A stretch of DNA of 64,000 nucleotides, from assembly GCA_032718865.1 (NCBI GenBank), contig JALUTQ010000045.1, forward strand, positions 1,550,001-1,614,000, written 5' to 3'. Under the pieces are notes generated by a model. That model was not told the DNA's origin, did no database searches, and worked only from the letters and a program-made list of their open reading frames with translations. Made by a program: the position numbers and the translations under genes. Position 1 is the stretch's first letter. Each line of letters opens with the position of its first letter. Source of the stretch: Tilletia caries (Eukaryota > Basidiomycota > Exobasidiomycetes > Tilletiales > Tilletiaceae). Positions 44,311 to 55,420 of the stretch are shown in pieces.

Positions 44311-46854
44311 TCAGCTAGAGTCAGGGTATGAGGTGACGTGCGCACCGCAATCGTTGATAGCCTCACCTTTCCTCGTTCCTAGCTGTTGAGTTGGAACCAC
44401 AGTTTGAATCTGTCAGCGGTCGCATGTTGCCCTGAATGGAGATGAAGGAGTTTGTGCGCAACTCACCTTGGGTAGCCGGACGAAGACGTCTGTCGAATGA
44501 CTGAGAGGGAGAGAAAATTAACTTCAGTCAGGTCCAAGAGGTATAGCTGCTCACGGAAGTCCGGAATCAAACAGGTACTCACCCGATACACGACCGAACG
44601 TTCAGGCTGCCGCCAAAGAACTCGCAATACACGCGTGACCTATCGAGTCGCAGAGGCCAAGCTGTCAGATGTTTACGGACAAGGCAAGTGAAGGCACAGA
44701 CCACAGTACCTGATCGGCTCATACTCACATAGGAAGCCCCAAACCTGTATCTGTCCGCACAGAATAGACCTCCTCCGCGTCCGGTTTGCCAGACGACGTC
44801 TTCCGGACTTGTTCGCCCACCGTTCCCTTAAACTGCCGCGTCCGCTTGAGAGCCTCGAGTCGGTCGACAGTGCTCAAACCCGAGTGAGCATGGAACGAGC
44901 TCAATCCATGATCGCCTTCCCCCTGTTCCCCGACATCTTGCTCAACGGTCGCGGCCGGACGCTGTTGCTGGTCGCTCAGCCCTTGCCTCGCTGCCGCAGC
45001 TTGGATCTCCAGTCTGCGTTGGACGTTTGAGAATGAGCAAAGAACGTCGAGTAGGTTCTCCGAGGGCGAGTCTTGAGAGGAAACAGGCGCGAGTGTGGGT
45101 CGGTATGGTGCTTGAAGCGTCTCAAAGGCCACAGCAGACGCCGATGTTGGCGAGTCTCCGCGAGACATGGGGCCGGAGGCGGAGGAAGCGCTGGCGGAGG
45201 AGTGGGTGAACTCAGGAACGATCTGCCTCGACTCGGACGTGTTCGGTGCTGTGGCCATCGATGGCGCTGATTCACCTTGAGTGGGAGAATACACCAAGGC
45301 ATCAGGAATGCCACCTCCGCTATCCGATATTCTGATGACGAGGTCTTCCTCCGGTGGACCCTCGACGATGGTGACGAGGATTGCTATGATTAAGGAAATA
45401 AATGTGTCACTTGCGCAAATGCATTGAGGAAGCTGACTCCACTTCGCATCTGCACTCACGTGGATCATCCCACTCGGAGACAGGCCTCTGAAGTGTTGCC
45501 CGCATGGCATTCTTCAGAAGCTCAAAGATGATGTACTCGAGATGCTCGGGTATGTATGAGAACTGGCAGTCGAGGTTGCCATCCATGGCGACAGGTGGGA
45601 TCCTTTCAACGTCAGGGTTCTCTTTTCTGAACACGTCTTGGAGCAGTTTAGCGGCTTTGCGAACAACGGATGCAGGGCTGAGGTGAGTGTAGATGATTCC
45701 TATGTGGGTTCCCCTGCCCTTTCCGTCGGACTCCGGGAAGTGGAAAGGATCGTCCAGGCTGAGAGCGAGAATGGCTGGTCAGCCTTCCTATGAGAATGCC
45801 TGTTCTGTGCAGAAGAACCCGAGACACTTACGAGTCAGAGAGGGCAATATGCTGCTCTGCGAGTACCCGTCGAGCTGGCGGAAGTGGAAGCAGAATGGAT
45901 CAGTATGAAGCGAGCCTAGAGTCAATAATCGGTATGATTACGCACAGATACGTGAGCGAAGCATTCGCTCCATGAATCCATCCAGCTGGGCGGGTGCGAG
46001 CAGATGGGACGACTCCACCATGCCGAGAGCGAGTGAAGGAATTACTGTGAGACTGTGAGTATTGCAATGGGCAAGTGAGTACTTATCCTTGTTGGATACC
46101 GAGCCGAGCAATATGATAAGAAGAGAGATGATGTCTACTCACTGATCTCCGAGATGCCACCTGAGTTCGTTCACAAACCTGTCATTGTCCTCAATGGTAC
46201 GGATGGGAGGCAGTCTGCGGATACTTTCGAATGCATTGAAGTACTTCCTGTAAACGCTCTCGAGGTGAGGGTTGGACATCACGACCTGGAGATTGGTGAC
46301 AAAACGGTCAGAGCTGAAGTGTACATTACGCAAATGCACGAGTCAAGAGGACGAGAGCTTACGAAGGGAAGTGCTTGAAGGTCGCGCAGTCGGTGAGCGA
46401 GCCGGATCGGAAGCTCTTTCCGCACCTGGTTGGAAAGAAAAGGAAGCGGTTTGAGCAGAGATGCGATGAAGAGGAAGGGAGTCCAGACTATCCGATGAGA
46501 CGGTACTCACCCATTCGGCGCTCTGCAAAGGTGGGAAAGTCTTATCAGCTCAACGTCACGGCTCAGCACATACCATCATAAACATACCTGCAAGATGCGA
46601 TCCTTGTCCCTCGCCAGACCCTTGCCGAAGAAGATGAGCTGACGAAGGGATATTGGCGTGGCAGGCTTGGACGCATACTCCTCCAAGACACGGTTGAGGT
46701 AGAAGCGCCGGCTGAGATCCTCATCGTCCTGTGCTTGCTGATCTTGAAACCGGGACGTGGCCGATCTGGAGGTCGTGCTGAAGCTGAGGCGTGAGCGATC
46801 AAGACCGGGCAGGAGACGAGACGAGAGTGTGTATATCGATGTAAGACGCAGCAT
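44311..46854 (-). CDS. Mitochondrial PDK/BCKDK-family kinase
   Basis: Eleven exons: 46854-46588, 46522-46511, 46425-46363, 46285-46143, 46052-45946, 45874-45832, 45758-45460, 45383-44729, 44639-44583, 44500-44467 and 44382-44311; 583 residues. An Arg/Ser-rich presequence is followed by the BCDHK-adaptor helices (LAHRLRDLQALPF, IPSLALGM, ISRRVLAEQHIAL) and the GHKL ATPase domain. That domain shows N box ELLKNAMRAT, G1 DSGGGIP, G2 GLGLP, FGGSL and TDVFVRLPK. Such kinases phosphorylate and switch off pyruvate or branched-chain 2-oxoacid dehydrogenase in the matrix. The stretch between G1 and G2, the ATP lid, is expanded to about 170 residues of Ser/Gln-rich sequence. Exon 2 has only 12 bases. 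Which dehydrogenase it serves cannot be told. Confidence 0.9.
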
Positions 46855-47637
46855 AACCCTGGATCTGCGAGTGGAAGGAGTTGGATGAAGAGAAAGAAGG
46901 TGGGCACCGAATGCAATCAGTCCGACCGAGGTCGGCGAACGTACCCAAGAAAAACGTCCGCCCGCTGCCTTCTGAGCGTAGGCGACGGGCTCTATAAGAC
47001 AGGGAAGTATGCTCACTCCGATGCTCCCAAATGACAGCAGATCCACAGTTCGTTCTCCAGAGCTTTCCGTCGGGTTCCCTGTGTCTTTCTTGAAGCGGGC
47101 GAGTATGCGATGCTCGAGGTCATCCCGCTCGATCGTTCCCTTTGTTCTCGCCTCGCTTTGACCTCTCTCCGCAGAACGAGACAGCGCTCGTCGCCACCAT
47201 CGTCGTCAGGCTTCAGAACGACCTCGCATCACTCATCCTCGCTATGGTCCGCGCAACATCACATTCATGCTGCATCCATTCCAGAAGCGTGCCACCGAGA
47301 AGCTCAGTCTTGCCACCCTGCTCTCCGGACGGTATAACGGTGAAGCGATGATGGAAGGCCGAAGGACGGCCTGCGCAAGGTGGGAAGGTTTTCTCATTTC
47401 AGTTCTCGAGAACGACACGGCCGGCGTCGGCTTGAAGATGAAGGAAAGAAGCAGGAAGACCAGGCTGGATGGGAACGACCACAGGCAACCACCACCTACC
47501 TCTGGATCCCCAAACCTCCGCGCGTCCTCACTCCTCGTCAACTCTGCGGGCAAAGAAGGCTCATTGCAGAACTCTGGACTCCGGATTCGATGGGTAAGTC
47601 TCAAGCGCACGCATTATTTCTTCAGACCCATGCCATC
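46855..47637. promoter_or_regulatory. Intergenic and leader region of the F-box gene
   Basis: The kinase promoter lies at the left. An open frame continues upstream from the F-box gene to 47380, and a possible 35-bp intron (GTAAGT...TTCAG, 47594-47632) precedes the chosen ATG. The true start of the F-box protein could therefore be further upstream. Confidence 0.4.
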
Positions 47638-49541
47638 ATGCTGAATGTCGTGTGTCCTCGGACCTCGTCTCAACTCGCAGTCGACAATCTTGAAGCCATG
47701 CTCTCCACGACGCGCATAGTGTCAAGAGCTTCGGACCATATTTCGCCACCGGCTCGCTCTGCCGTCGCTCGCTTCTTCGACACACCTGAGCTCGTCCTCA
47801 TGCTTCTCGAACACCTACACCAGTACCGCATCGACTTGCTCGTCGTTGCTGCCGTCTGCAAGCAGCTTCGACCACTTGCGCTTCAAGCATGGATGTGGCA
47901 CTTCGATTTCGACTACAAGAGCTTCGAAGGCAAACTCAAGCTGGTCCAGGCGAACAGCCATTTGCTCGCCCACATTCGTTGCCTCCGTATCCTCAGCTGC
48001 AATCAGTGGAATGAACCTGGCCATCATGATAGCCAACGCGCGCCATCGTTGTACTGGACCAAAGTCGAATCGCTGTTCTCCTTACTCTCAGCGCACACGT
48101 CTACTTACGCGCAAGCTCCTCTACTCGACATCTTCATCAACACGGCAGATGGCGAGAGCCTTAGACGGACCCTACAGCCATACCCAGGCTTTTTACAGCG
48201 CATCGCTGCACTACGCCTACTCGACTCGGTTCCACGGTACAATAGGGGGAACAATCGCCAAGATCGCCAAGATCACAATATGTTTCGAACACTAGGCTGG
48301 ACTTCCCTCGCGCTGCTGCTCGACGACGTGCTCTACCTGAAGCCGACTGCCGTGGCTTTGCGTGTCCTTGAATACCAGTGCAGTTGCCACATCGCAGAAA
48401 GCCAAGATCCGGATCGGACAGCAAAGAAGGCCTTTTGGTGCGGTGTCACCACTATTGCGCATCGATCGTTGCAGGAACTCCACCTGTCAATTGACGGAAC
48501 GGATCCGGCAACCTACGTACTTCAGTACGGCGCCTTCGCCTCCCTCAAGAGATTTGAGCTCCTCGCGATCGGAGATGTTGAGAACGACCGTATCGACAGT
48601 GCTCTCATCGACACTTTCCTGCATCGTCATACGGGTCTGCAGCAACTCTCTCTCTCATATATTGGTTCGGAACTTGCGCGCTGGGATCCTGTTCTGGACC
48701 AGGCCTTTCCAGCTCTACATACTCTTGAGTTCGGACCGGGCGTGTGGCCATCGGATGAAGCCACTTGAACTTTTTGCGACGACATCCTGGGATCAGGCAA
48801 TTCTTTTACATGATCAGTGGACATTTTCGTCTTGGATCGCTCCTCTTGGCTAATGTCAAGATCTACAAGCATATCCCTGGCATAGGGAACAGTCCCCCCG
48901 ACCGATTGAGCGATCTCATGAAGACCGGTGCCCGACCTTTGCAAGCTCGCGTGGACGTCACAGAGAGTCCCACTAGCGGAACAAGCTCCAGCAGCGACGA
49001 CAATCGCTTCTCCGACCTTGGTTTTGCAGACTGGGACGGAATTCGACCCGAGCATGTCCAAGATCTCACATACCTTGAGGTTGGCTGCCACAAACACAAT
49101 GTCGGGTTTCCCTCCTTGGTTTCAAAGTCCCGTCAGCTGTTCGGTGACGACTTACTGCCCGCTCTGACGGAGCTTTGCATCGAGTGCAGCAATGACCCTC
49201 TGCTGTTCAGTGATCTCTTCTCTCAACTCACTTCGGCCACTTCGCTCCGCATTCTACACATCTATGATGAAGCCTCAAGCTCAATCCATGCGGAAGAACA
49301 GCGGATTCCGGCCGCGCTACTCTGCAGGCATGTCTTTCCGATCCGGTTCGAGCTGCTGTGCTGGCAGCAATCGCAATGGATCGGAACGAGCTATTTCCGC
49401 TTCTTGCCCGACGACTTGGAGAATGAACGTTCGATCCACCCTGCGGCCGCTCGAATGGGCAAGATTGGCCGACTACAAGCGGTTCCTGAGCGCACGGCGC
49501 TCATCCAGGTTTCCAAGGATGGAGTTTGGCACGACATGTAA
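47638..49541 (+). CDS. F-box/LRR-like protein, interrupted by a frameshift
   Basis: From ATG 47638 the frame reads to a stop at 48766-48768, and homologous-looking sequence continues in the -1 frame from 48765 to 49541. Together this would be roughly 630 residues. An F-box-like helix set is visible near the start (FFDTPELVLMLLEHL...DLLVVAAVCKQLRPLALQAW). Leucine-rich strands follow (LRVLEYQCS, LQELHLSIDG, LKRFELLAI, LQQLSLSYIG, ALHTLEFGPG, then LTYLEVGC, LTELCIECS, LRILHIYDE). Such proteins recruit substrates to SCF ubiquitin ligases. At the break, GCCACTTGAAC would need one extra base to read through; no intron of suitable length and phase was found. It is either a recent pseudogene or a sequencing error. 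Confidence 0.7.
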
Positions 49542-50209
49542 CCCCTGGAAAAATACCAGAAATCTGTTCAACACTCCGTCTTCTTTCCTACCACCACCAT
49601 CCCCCCCAATCCAAACACTCCGTTCATATTTCTGGATCACAAAGGCGCGGCTTCCCCCGTGACCAGGTGATGAGCCACTCGCCTTCTCCCCGTTACTTCT
49701 GAAGGCATCGCTCCCCACTCCTTCCCTCAAGACTCTCCCCGCTCTCGTAGTCGAATCGCAGGTCTGCTGTAGATTGTGCTGAAAATGCATTCCCAGAAAT
49801 ACAGCATTCATTCATTGTGCCAAATATGATCCCTCACGGCTTCCCGCGATGTCCCCTACCGCTTCCCACCGCTGATACCTCCGTCCCCCTTCTGTCCCGC
49901 ACCACCCACGTCTCCTCCCCCTCATTCTGCCCTTTCACACCATCTCCTCCCTCCCCATAGGTCTCAGCACCCTCCCCCCCCAGCGTCCCGCCCTAAACCC
50001 CCCTCGGATTCGTGATCGGAAGATGGGAGAGTGGGCGTTGACGGAGGAGAGGCTGGAGGAGGAATGAAAAACTGGAGATGTGCATTGCAGGATGGAGGAG
50101 GATGCGCCGAAGTCAGTTCCAGCGCAGCCCAACCCGTCCATAGCGAGCGAATCACCTGCCAACACTTCGCCCTGATCCACAATCAGTGCCCATCTCTCCC
50201 CCTCCTCCA
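49542..50209. other. C-rich spacer downstream of AFG1
   Basis: Very C/T-rich on the plus strand. A ~70-bp part (about 49932-49995) resembles the 3' end of the AFG1 coding region (about 50262-50325), suggesting a local duplication. No separate gene is seen. Confidence 0.4.
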
Positions 50210-53066
50210 CTACCTCTTCCCACCACGCTCACCTCCCTCCCCACCCTCCTCCTTCCGCCCCTTGACACCATCTGCCCCCTCCCCATAAGCCTCCGCACCC
50301 TCCCCCCACCGCCCCGCCTTAGCACCCCACTTCGTCACCCCCCACACATGCACCGGCGACAACCTCGGCGGCCCATCCCCCTCGCCCACCGCCACGCTCC
50401 GCTCGTTCGCGTGGTTGGTGGTAGGGAATGCCGGATGGAGACGCGGGCTTGGGTTGAAATCTGGTTCTTCTTCGTGGTGGGAGGTTGGGATGGGGATGGG
50501 GTGGGTGGTAGGTTCGTCCCGACCGCGATGTGTGCGATGTTCGAAACTCGCTTCGTCCGCGAAGTCGGACCCGACCCCCGCCCCCGCCCCGACACCCTCC
50601 ATCTCCCTTCTAGCCTGCGCCTCCGCAACCCTCACCGCCCTCCTAACCGCCTCGACCCTCGCCTCCCTTTCGCGCTCGGCGTCACCGACGATGGCCTGCT
50701 GGGACGAGACCGACGTGGCGCCCCAGATGTCGAGGGCGGAGGCGTCTAGGGGCCGCCAGGCTTTGCGGAGGGTGTAGGCTGGTGTGGACATTTCGAAGAG
50801 TCGGGAGACGGCGCGTTGGAATGCGAAGCGCTCTTCCTCACCTGATTCCAGTTCAAAAGGGCCACACTGTCAGTCGAGTGTATTAAGATGGGACGGAAAT
50901 GGGAGGGGGAGGGTGGTGTGACGTACCAGTGAAGATGGCCAGATTGGCAAACCCGAACGCATCCCGAGCTACGATAGGCCGACCTTTCGCGTCGCGTTCC
51001 ATGGTGATCCCCGCATACACCCCCTTCAACGCCTCCTCCTTCCGACTCCGCTCGCTACCCCCCGCCCCCGCACTCGCCCCCACGCTCGCAGCAGCGGCCC
51101 TCCTCCTCCTGGCCGCCTCACCACGCGCATCGTCCCCCTCGCTATACGCGACGATGTTGGGCCGGAAACCTTCCTCTGTGTCTTGTGCTGCTTCGGAGAA
51201 GACTTCGCTCTGGATGAGCTGGGATGTATCGAGGTCGATAGCCCGCTTCCCGTTCTCCGCCTCTTTCTTCTGCCCGCTCACCATCCGCTCAGCCTCCTCG
51301 CTCGCCTCAGGGAAGAAGATTCGATCCGGCTCCGCCTGCGCACACACCACAAGCCTACAGCCGGCCTCATAGACCGCGTCCAAGAAGGTGATCAGCCGTC
51401 TGGCCTGGTTCTTCTGCAGTAAGGTGAGGGTGGGGAGGGAGGTGAGGATCAGGGTGTGGTAGGTTGATGCTAGTTGGAGGTAGTCTGCGGGGCCGAGGGC
51501 GGTGTCGAATAGGTCGGAGAAGGAGAAGCGGGCGAGGGAGGGGTGGGAGGGCGTAGGGGGTAGGGAGAAGGGGACGGGTACTTTGCGGGAGTAGACTTGG
51601 ACCTCGGCTGGGGAGCCTGTTCGTTGGAACCACACAGATTGAGCTGGTGGAACAATGACACGGGTGTAATTCTATGTGGGGGAGAGGCTCACCTTTCCTG
51701 CCGGCGACGAGCTCGGCGCAGCATGCCTCGAAGGCGTCCTTCTCGTGGGAGAGGAAGTACGTCGACCGTCCCAGTGCGGAACCAGGGGCAAGCTTGGAGA
51801 AATCGGCCGGCCGTCTTCGATAGTCACGATCGTCTCTCATCTCATGGACAGGACATCGTTCTCTCAGAGCCTGCAGCATCATACCCAAAAGTAAAGCGTT
51901 GAGCCGCCTTCAGTTTTTAGAACATAGAAGGGAGGAGGACAACTCACCTCCAAGAAGCCGAGCATGGCCTCCCTCTGCACCCCACGCGTGTAGAGTTCTT
52001 CCGGCAGCCGATTGCTGGTGCCCACCACAACGCCGCCCAACCTCCAATACGCCTCCAGAACACGCTTGAGCAAATTGGCCGATGCGACATCGACGAGCTG
52101 CAGCTCGTCAAACAGCAGGACATGTCCGTGCCGGAGGAAGAGCTCCGCCGCAGCGTAGAGTGGAAGAGTCGTATGTGCCAGGTCCATATTGGCGGAGGAG
52201 CTCGATGCGAAGTTGGACGTTGTGAGCGCTGTGGAGATGGAAGAGGGCGCTTCAGAGAGAGCGTTGGAGCGGAAGAAAGGCATGCCTTCTAAGATCCGAT
52301 TCCAGACTGTCGACTGCCCATCCGATGCGAGCTCGCGTTTCCAAACGACGCCAGTGCCGCGTTGAGGCAGGGTCGTACGTCTCCTAGGCCCGCTGGAGCT
52401 CAGATCGTCGTCCGTCGGCTGGTCCGAGGAGGTGGAGTAGAAGGATCCCTGGCGGGTCGCGATGCGCCGCCGTTCTGCCTCCTGCCATACGATGCGGTAG
52501 ATCTCGAGGAGGAGGTGGTGGTAGTGCCTTCTCCACTTCTGGGTGGGTGGTAAAGGGAGGGAGTCGAAGAAGAGGTCTGCGAGCATGGACTTGCCCGTGC
52601 CTGGTGGACCGGTAAGCAGCAAGCCCTGAGGGGCGGGGGACTGGGCGAGCTGCTGTGGCAGGGTAAGCCATTGGACGAGAGCGGCAGTGCGCGGGTCCGC
52701 AGCTGTTGATACCGTCGCTGATGAAGATCCGTGCTGCTGCTGTTCAGGGGAGGGAGGCGGGCGAGCGAGGATAGCGAGCAAGTGGGCAGGTGGAGTGTAT
52801 GTCTCCAGGGCGCGGCTGAGTCTGCGGAGGTGAGCGAGTGCGCGTATCTGGTCTTCGGACTGTTCGATTTCGTTGCGTGCGACTCTTTCCTTGTAGACTG
52901 CCAGTGGGTCTGATGTCGATGTCGAGCTTGAGCTTGAGCTTGGGCTTGAGGAGGAGGAGGAGGAGGAGGAGGAGGAGGGGGACAGTGTTGCTAGGCGGCG
53001 GACGGGCGGGGCTGCACGAGGCAGGGCGACGACGCGCAGGGCAGCGTGGGTGCGCATGTTGAGCAT
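50210..53066 (-). CDS. AFG1: AFG1/LACE1-like mitochondrial AAA ATPase
   Basis: Four exons: 53066-51948, 51870-51693, 51616-50927 and 50841-50210; 872 residues. The N-terminus (MRTHAALRVVALPRAAPPVRR) fits mitochondrial targeting and is followed by poly-Ser. AFG1 hallmarks: DPLAVYKERV, Walker A GPPGTGKSM, LLLEIYRIVW, Walker B LLFDELQLVD, a VVGTSNRLPEELY sensor segment, then YFLSHEKDAF and the FSFSDLFDTALGPADYL lid, ending with ALDIWG. Known role: assists turnover of misassembled mitochondrial inner-membrane proteins. It is longer than yeast Afg1 (about 509) because of Ser-, Arg- and Gly-rich inserts and an unusual C-terminal ~150 residues. Broken copies of its 3' half lie at 1541-2050. M at 53057 is an alternative start. 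Confidence 0.92.
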
Positions 53067-53389
53067 CGCAGCGAGCAGCCAGCAGCCAGCAGCCAGCGCG
53101 AGACAGATGCGGGAGATCGTCGACCTCGAAGCTGCAGCGGTTGGGAAGTGGGTGGGGATGAATAATGCTGACTCAGTGCTTCGAGGACCGCTGAGGTAAT
53201 CACACATCGGGCAGCCACCACCGGCGACTCGGCGTTTCAGATGGAGAGCAACACCCACCTCGGAGCCTTTTCAGAGTTCTCAATTTTTCTCGCTGGATGA
53301 GCTCGGCGGGCCTGAAGATGGCATCGAGCACAGTATCCGCACTCACTCACTCACCCATACATACAGAGTACATAGACAGCGCTCCCAAG
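53067..53389. promoter_or_regulatory. Bidirectional promoter between AFG1 and BUD23
   Basis: A 323-bp segment separates the divergent start codons. It includes a CACT tandem stretch (about 53340-53354). Confidence 0.5.
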
Positions 53390-54298
53390 ATGCGACCCGA
53401 ACTCCAGCTGCCGCCGGAGATCTACTACGGCGACGATGAGGCCGGCAAGTACACCATGAAGTACGTACACGCACACGCACACAGCATCATTCCCACACAT
53501 CCACACAGCACACTCACTTCCACTCTCTCTGTTGCCGCAGCTCCCGCGTCCAGAAGATCCAAGCAGAAATGACAGAACGCGCCCTCGAGCTCCTCGCCCT
53601 CCCCGAACACAAACACCCGGCCCTCCTACTCGACATCGGCTGCGGCTCCGCGCTCTCGGGCGACATCATCACCGAGCAGGGCCACCAGTGGGTCGGCTTC
53701 GACATCAGCCCCGCCATGCTCGAGGTCGCTGTCGATCGGGACGTCGAGGGGGACTTGATCCTGGCTGATGCGGGCCAGGGCTGTATGTTTAGGGCCGGCA
53801 GCTTTGATGGCGCTATTTCGTGCGTATCATCTCCCTCCCTCCCTCCTTGCTCTCTTTCTTCATAGAATTCACGGAATCTCTCACTTCCCCCCTGCTGGCG
53901 AGGATAGGATCTCCGCCATCCAGTGGCTGTGCAACGCAGACACCTCCACCGCGAACCCAGCCGCGCGCCTACTGCACTTCTTCACAACCCTCTACGGCGC
54001 CCTAACCCGGGGCGCCCGCGCCGTGTTCCAGTTCTACCCCGACACCGACGAGCAGATCCGCTTCATCATGTCCGCCGCCACGCGCGCCGGCTTCGGCGGT
54101 GGACTCGTCGTGGATTTTCCGAATAGTAAGAAGGCGAAGAAGTACTACCTCGTGCTCTGGGTGGGCGGACAGATGCCGGTCACTGCTGGTAGGGAACATC
54201 TTGTTCAGCCGGATCAGATGACGCAGCAGCAGCAACAGCTGGCGTTCCCTCCTGCGCCTGGGGACACCGCTCCTCCCAGAGTAGTCAAATACTCATAA
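53390..54298 (+). CDS. BUD23: 18S rRNA (guanine-N7) methyltransferase Bud23
   Basis: Three exons: 53390-53460, 53541-53819 and 53908-54298; 246 residues. The protein begins [21 protein letters not shown], the usual Bud23 start. SAM-binding motifs follow: [34 protein letters not shown] and [11 protein letters not shown], with [11 protein letters not shown] and the YYLVLWVG strand. It methylates one guanine of 18S rRNA and helps 40S export, acting with Trm112. The family normally ends in a basic tail of ~50 residues with a KKERRRRQGK-type sequence; here the frame stops after PPRVVKYS. Either a further exon was missed or the tail is lost. Confidence 0.9.
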
Positions 54299-54384
54299 CC
54301 TCCTATCAACGAAATCACACACGCACTGTACTTGTATTGCATCCCGTGAACCATCCCCTTCTGATTGCTTTGTAGGATACGGAA

Positions 54385-55317
54385 TCACTGGACACTCCTC
54401 GTCGGACGCGCATATCCAAAGTTCCTCCGACTGAGCAATAAGCCCTTGAGCGATCGAATCTCCGCCTTGATCTGCGCAAGATCACCACTCGCCTTCTGCC
54501 CCTGCTGCCCCGTACTACTCCCCGACGACTTCGTGAAAAAGCTCGAGCCCGCACCACCAGCGCCGCGTGAGGACGAAGACGAACCAGCGAGGAAGGTCTG
54601 TGTGCTGATGTCTGCATTGAAACTGCTGAGCGAGGTCAGCAGGGCCGAGGCTATCTTGGAGGATGCGGGCAGCGCGTTCTTGTTGGCCAGTTGGAGCGGG
54701 TGGGACGCGTACTCCTCTGCGTGGAGTAGCTTGGACAGGTCGAGTGCCGCTGGACGGGGCGAGCGTGGCGGTCCGTCGTCGCTGTTGTTTTGTGAGTCTG
54801 AGGGGGGAGCTTCGGGCTCTGTTGTGTCTTCTGCTTGCGAGGGGGTCTTCTCTGGTAGGGCGGGGAGAGGGGCGGATAGGTCGAGGATCTCCTCTTCTTC
54901 CTCGGCCTGGATTGCCAATACTCCTGCCTTCTCGCCCTCCCCATCCTGCCCCTGCTCCTGCTCCTGGTCCACCTTGACCACTCTCAAAGCAAGACCACCG
55001 CCTCTCCTACCCGCCTCCTTCATACCAGGCACCACCGCATCCCAAAGCCCCACCTGCTTAACCGCCAGCGCAGACCGTGCCTTATTCGTCTCCGTCCATC
55101 GAGGCAGGAAGTACCGCCGCCAGAGATAGACGAGGATCGCCAGGCCGGAGCCGGTGAGGGTCAGGGTGAAGGAGAGCCGGCGGAAGAAGGCGAGGAGGAC
55201 GCGGTAGCGCTCGTAGGATGGCAGGGGCCGGGTGACTGCGGGTGCTGAGTAGAGGGCGAGCGGGGAGCGTGGGTAGGTGCGCGCGGGTAGCTGTGGGGGT
55301 TGTGTCCTTGCCAGCAT
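54385..55317 (-). CDS. PEX14/PEX17-like peroxisomal membrane protein
   Basis: A single exon of 310 residues. A short basic N-terminus is followed by a membrane segment (LTLTGSGLAILVYLWRRYFLP). Then come Glu/Ser/Pro-rich stretches and a C-terminal SGDLAQIKAEIRSLKGLLLSRRNF, which resembles the conserved end of filamentous-fungal Pex14/17 proteins. These form the docking complex for PTS receptors on peroxisomes. The assignment rests on the membrane segment and that C-terminal motif. The N-terminal PEX5-binding domain of true Pex14 is missing, so a Pex17-like role is more likely. It is divergent from the RINT1-like gene, about 100 bp apart. Confidence 0.55.
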   Translation of the reverse strand: MLARTQPPQLPARTYPRSPLALYSAPAVTRPLPSYERYRVLLAFFRRLSFTLTLTGSGLAILVYLWRRYFLPRWTETNKARSALAVKQVGLWDAVVPGMKEAGRRGGGLALRVVKVDQEQEQGQDGEGEKAGVLAIQAEEEEEILDLSAPLPALPEKTPSQAEDTTEPEAPPSDSQNNSDDGPPRSPRPAALDLSKLLHAEEYASHPLQLANKNALPASSKIASALLTSLSSFNADISTQTFLAGSSSSSRGAGGAGSSFFTKSSGSSTGQQGQKASGDLAQIKAEIRSLKGLLLSRRNFGYARPTRSVQ

Positions 55318-55420
55318 GATTGTGTGTGTGTGTGAGTATTTGACGATGGTGGTGGTGGTGAAGACGATGAGGATGAGCAGGACGACGACGACGACGACAC
55401 CGACCTCGACGAGGGCAAGG

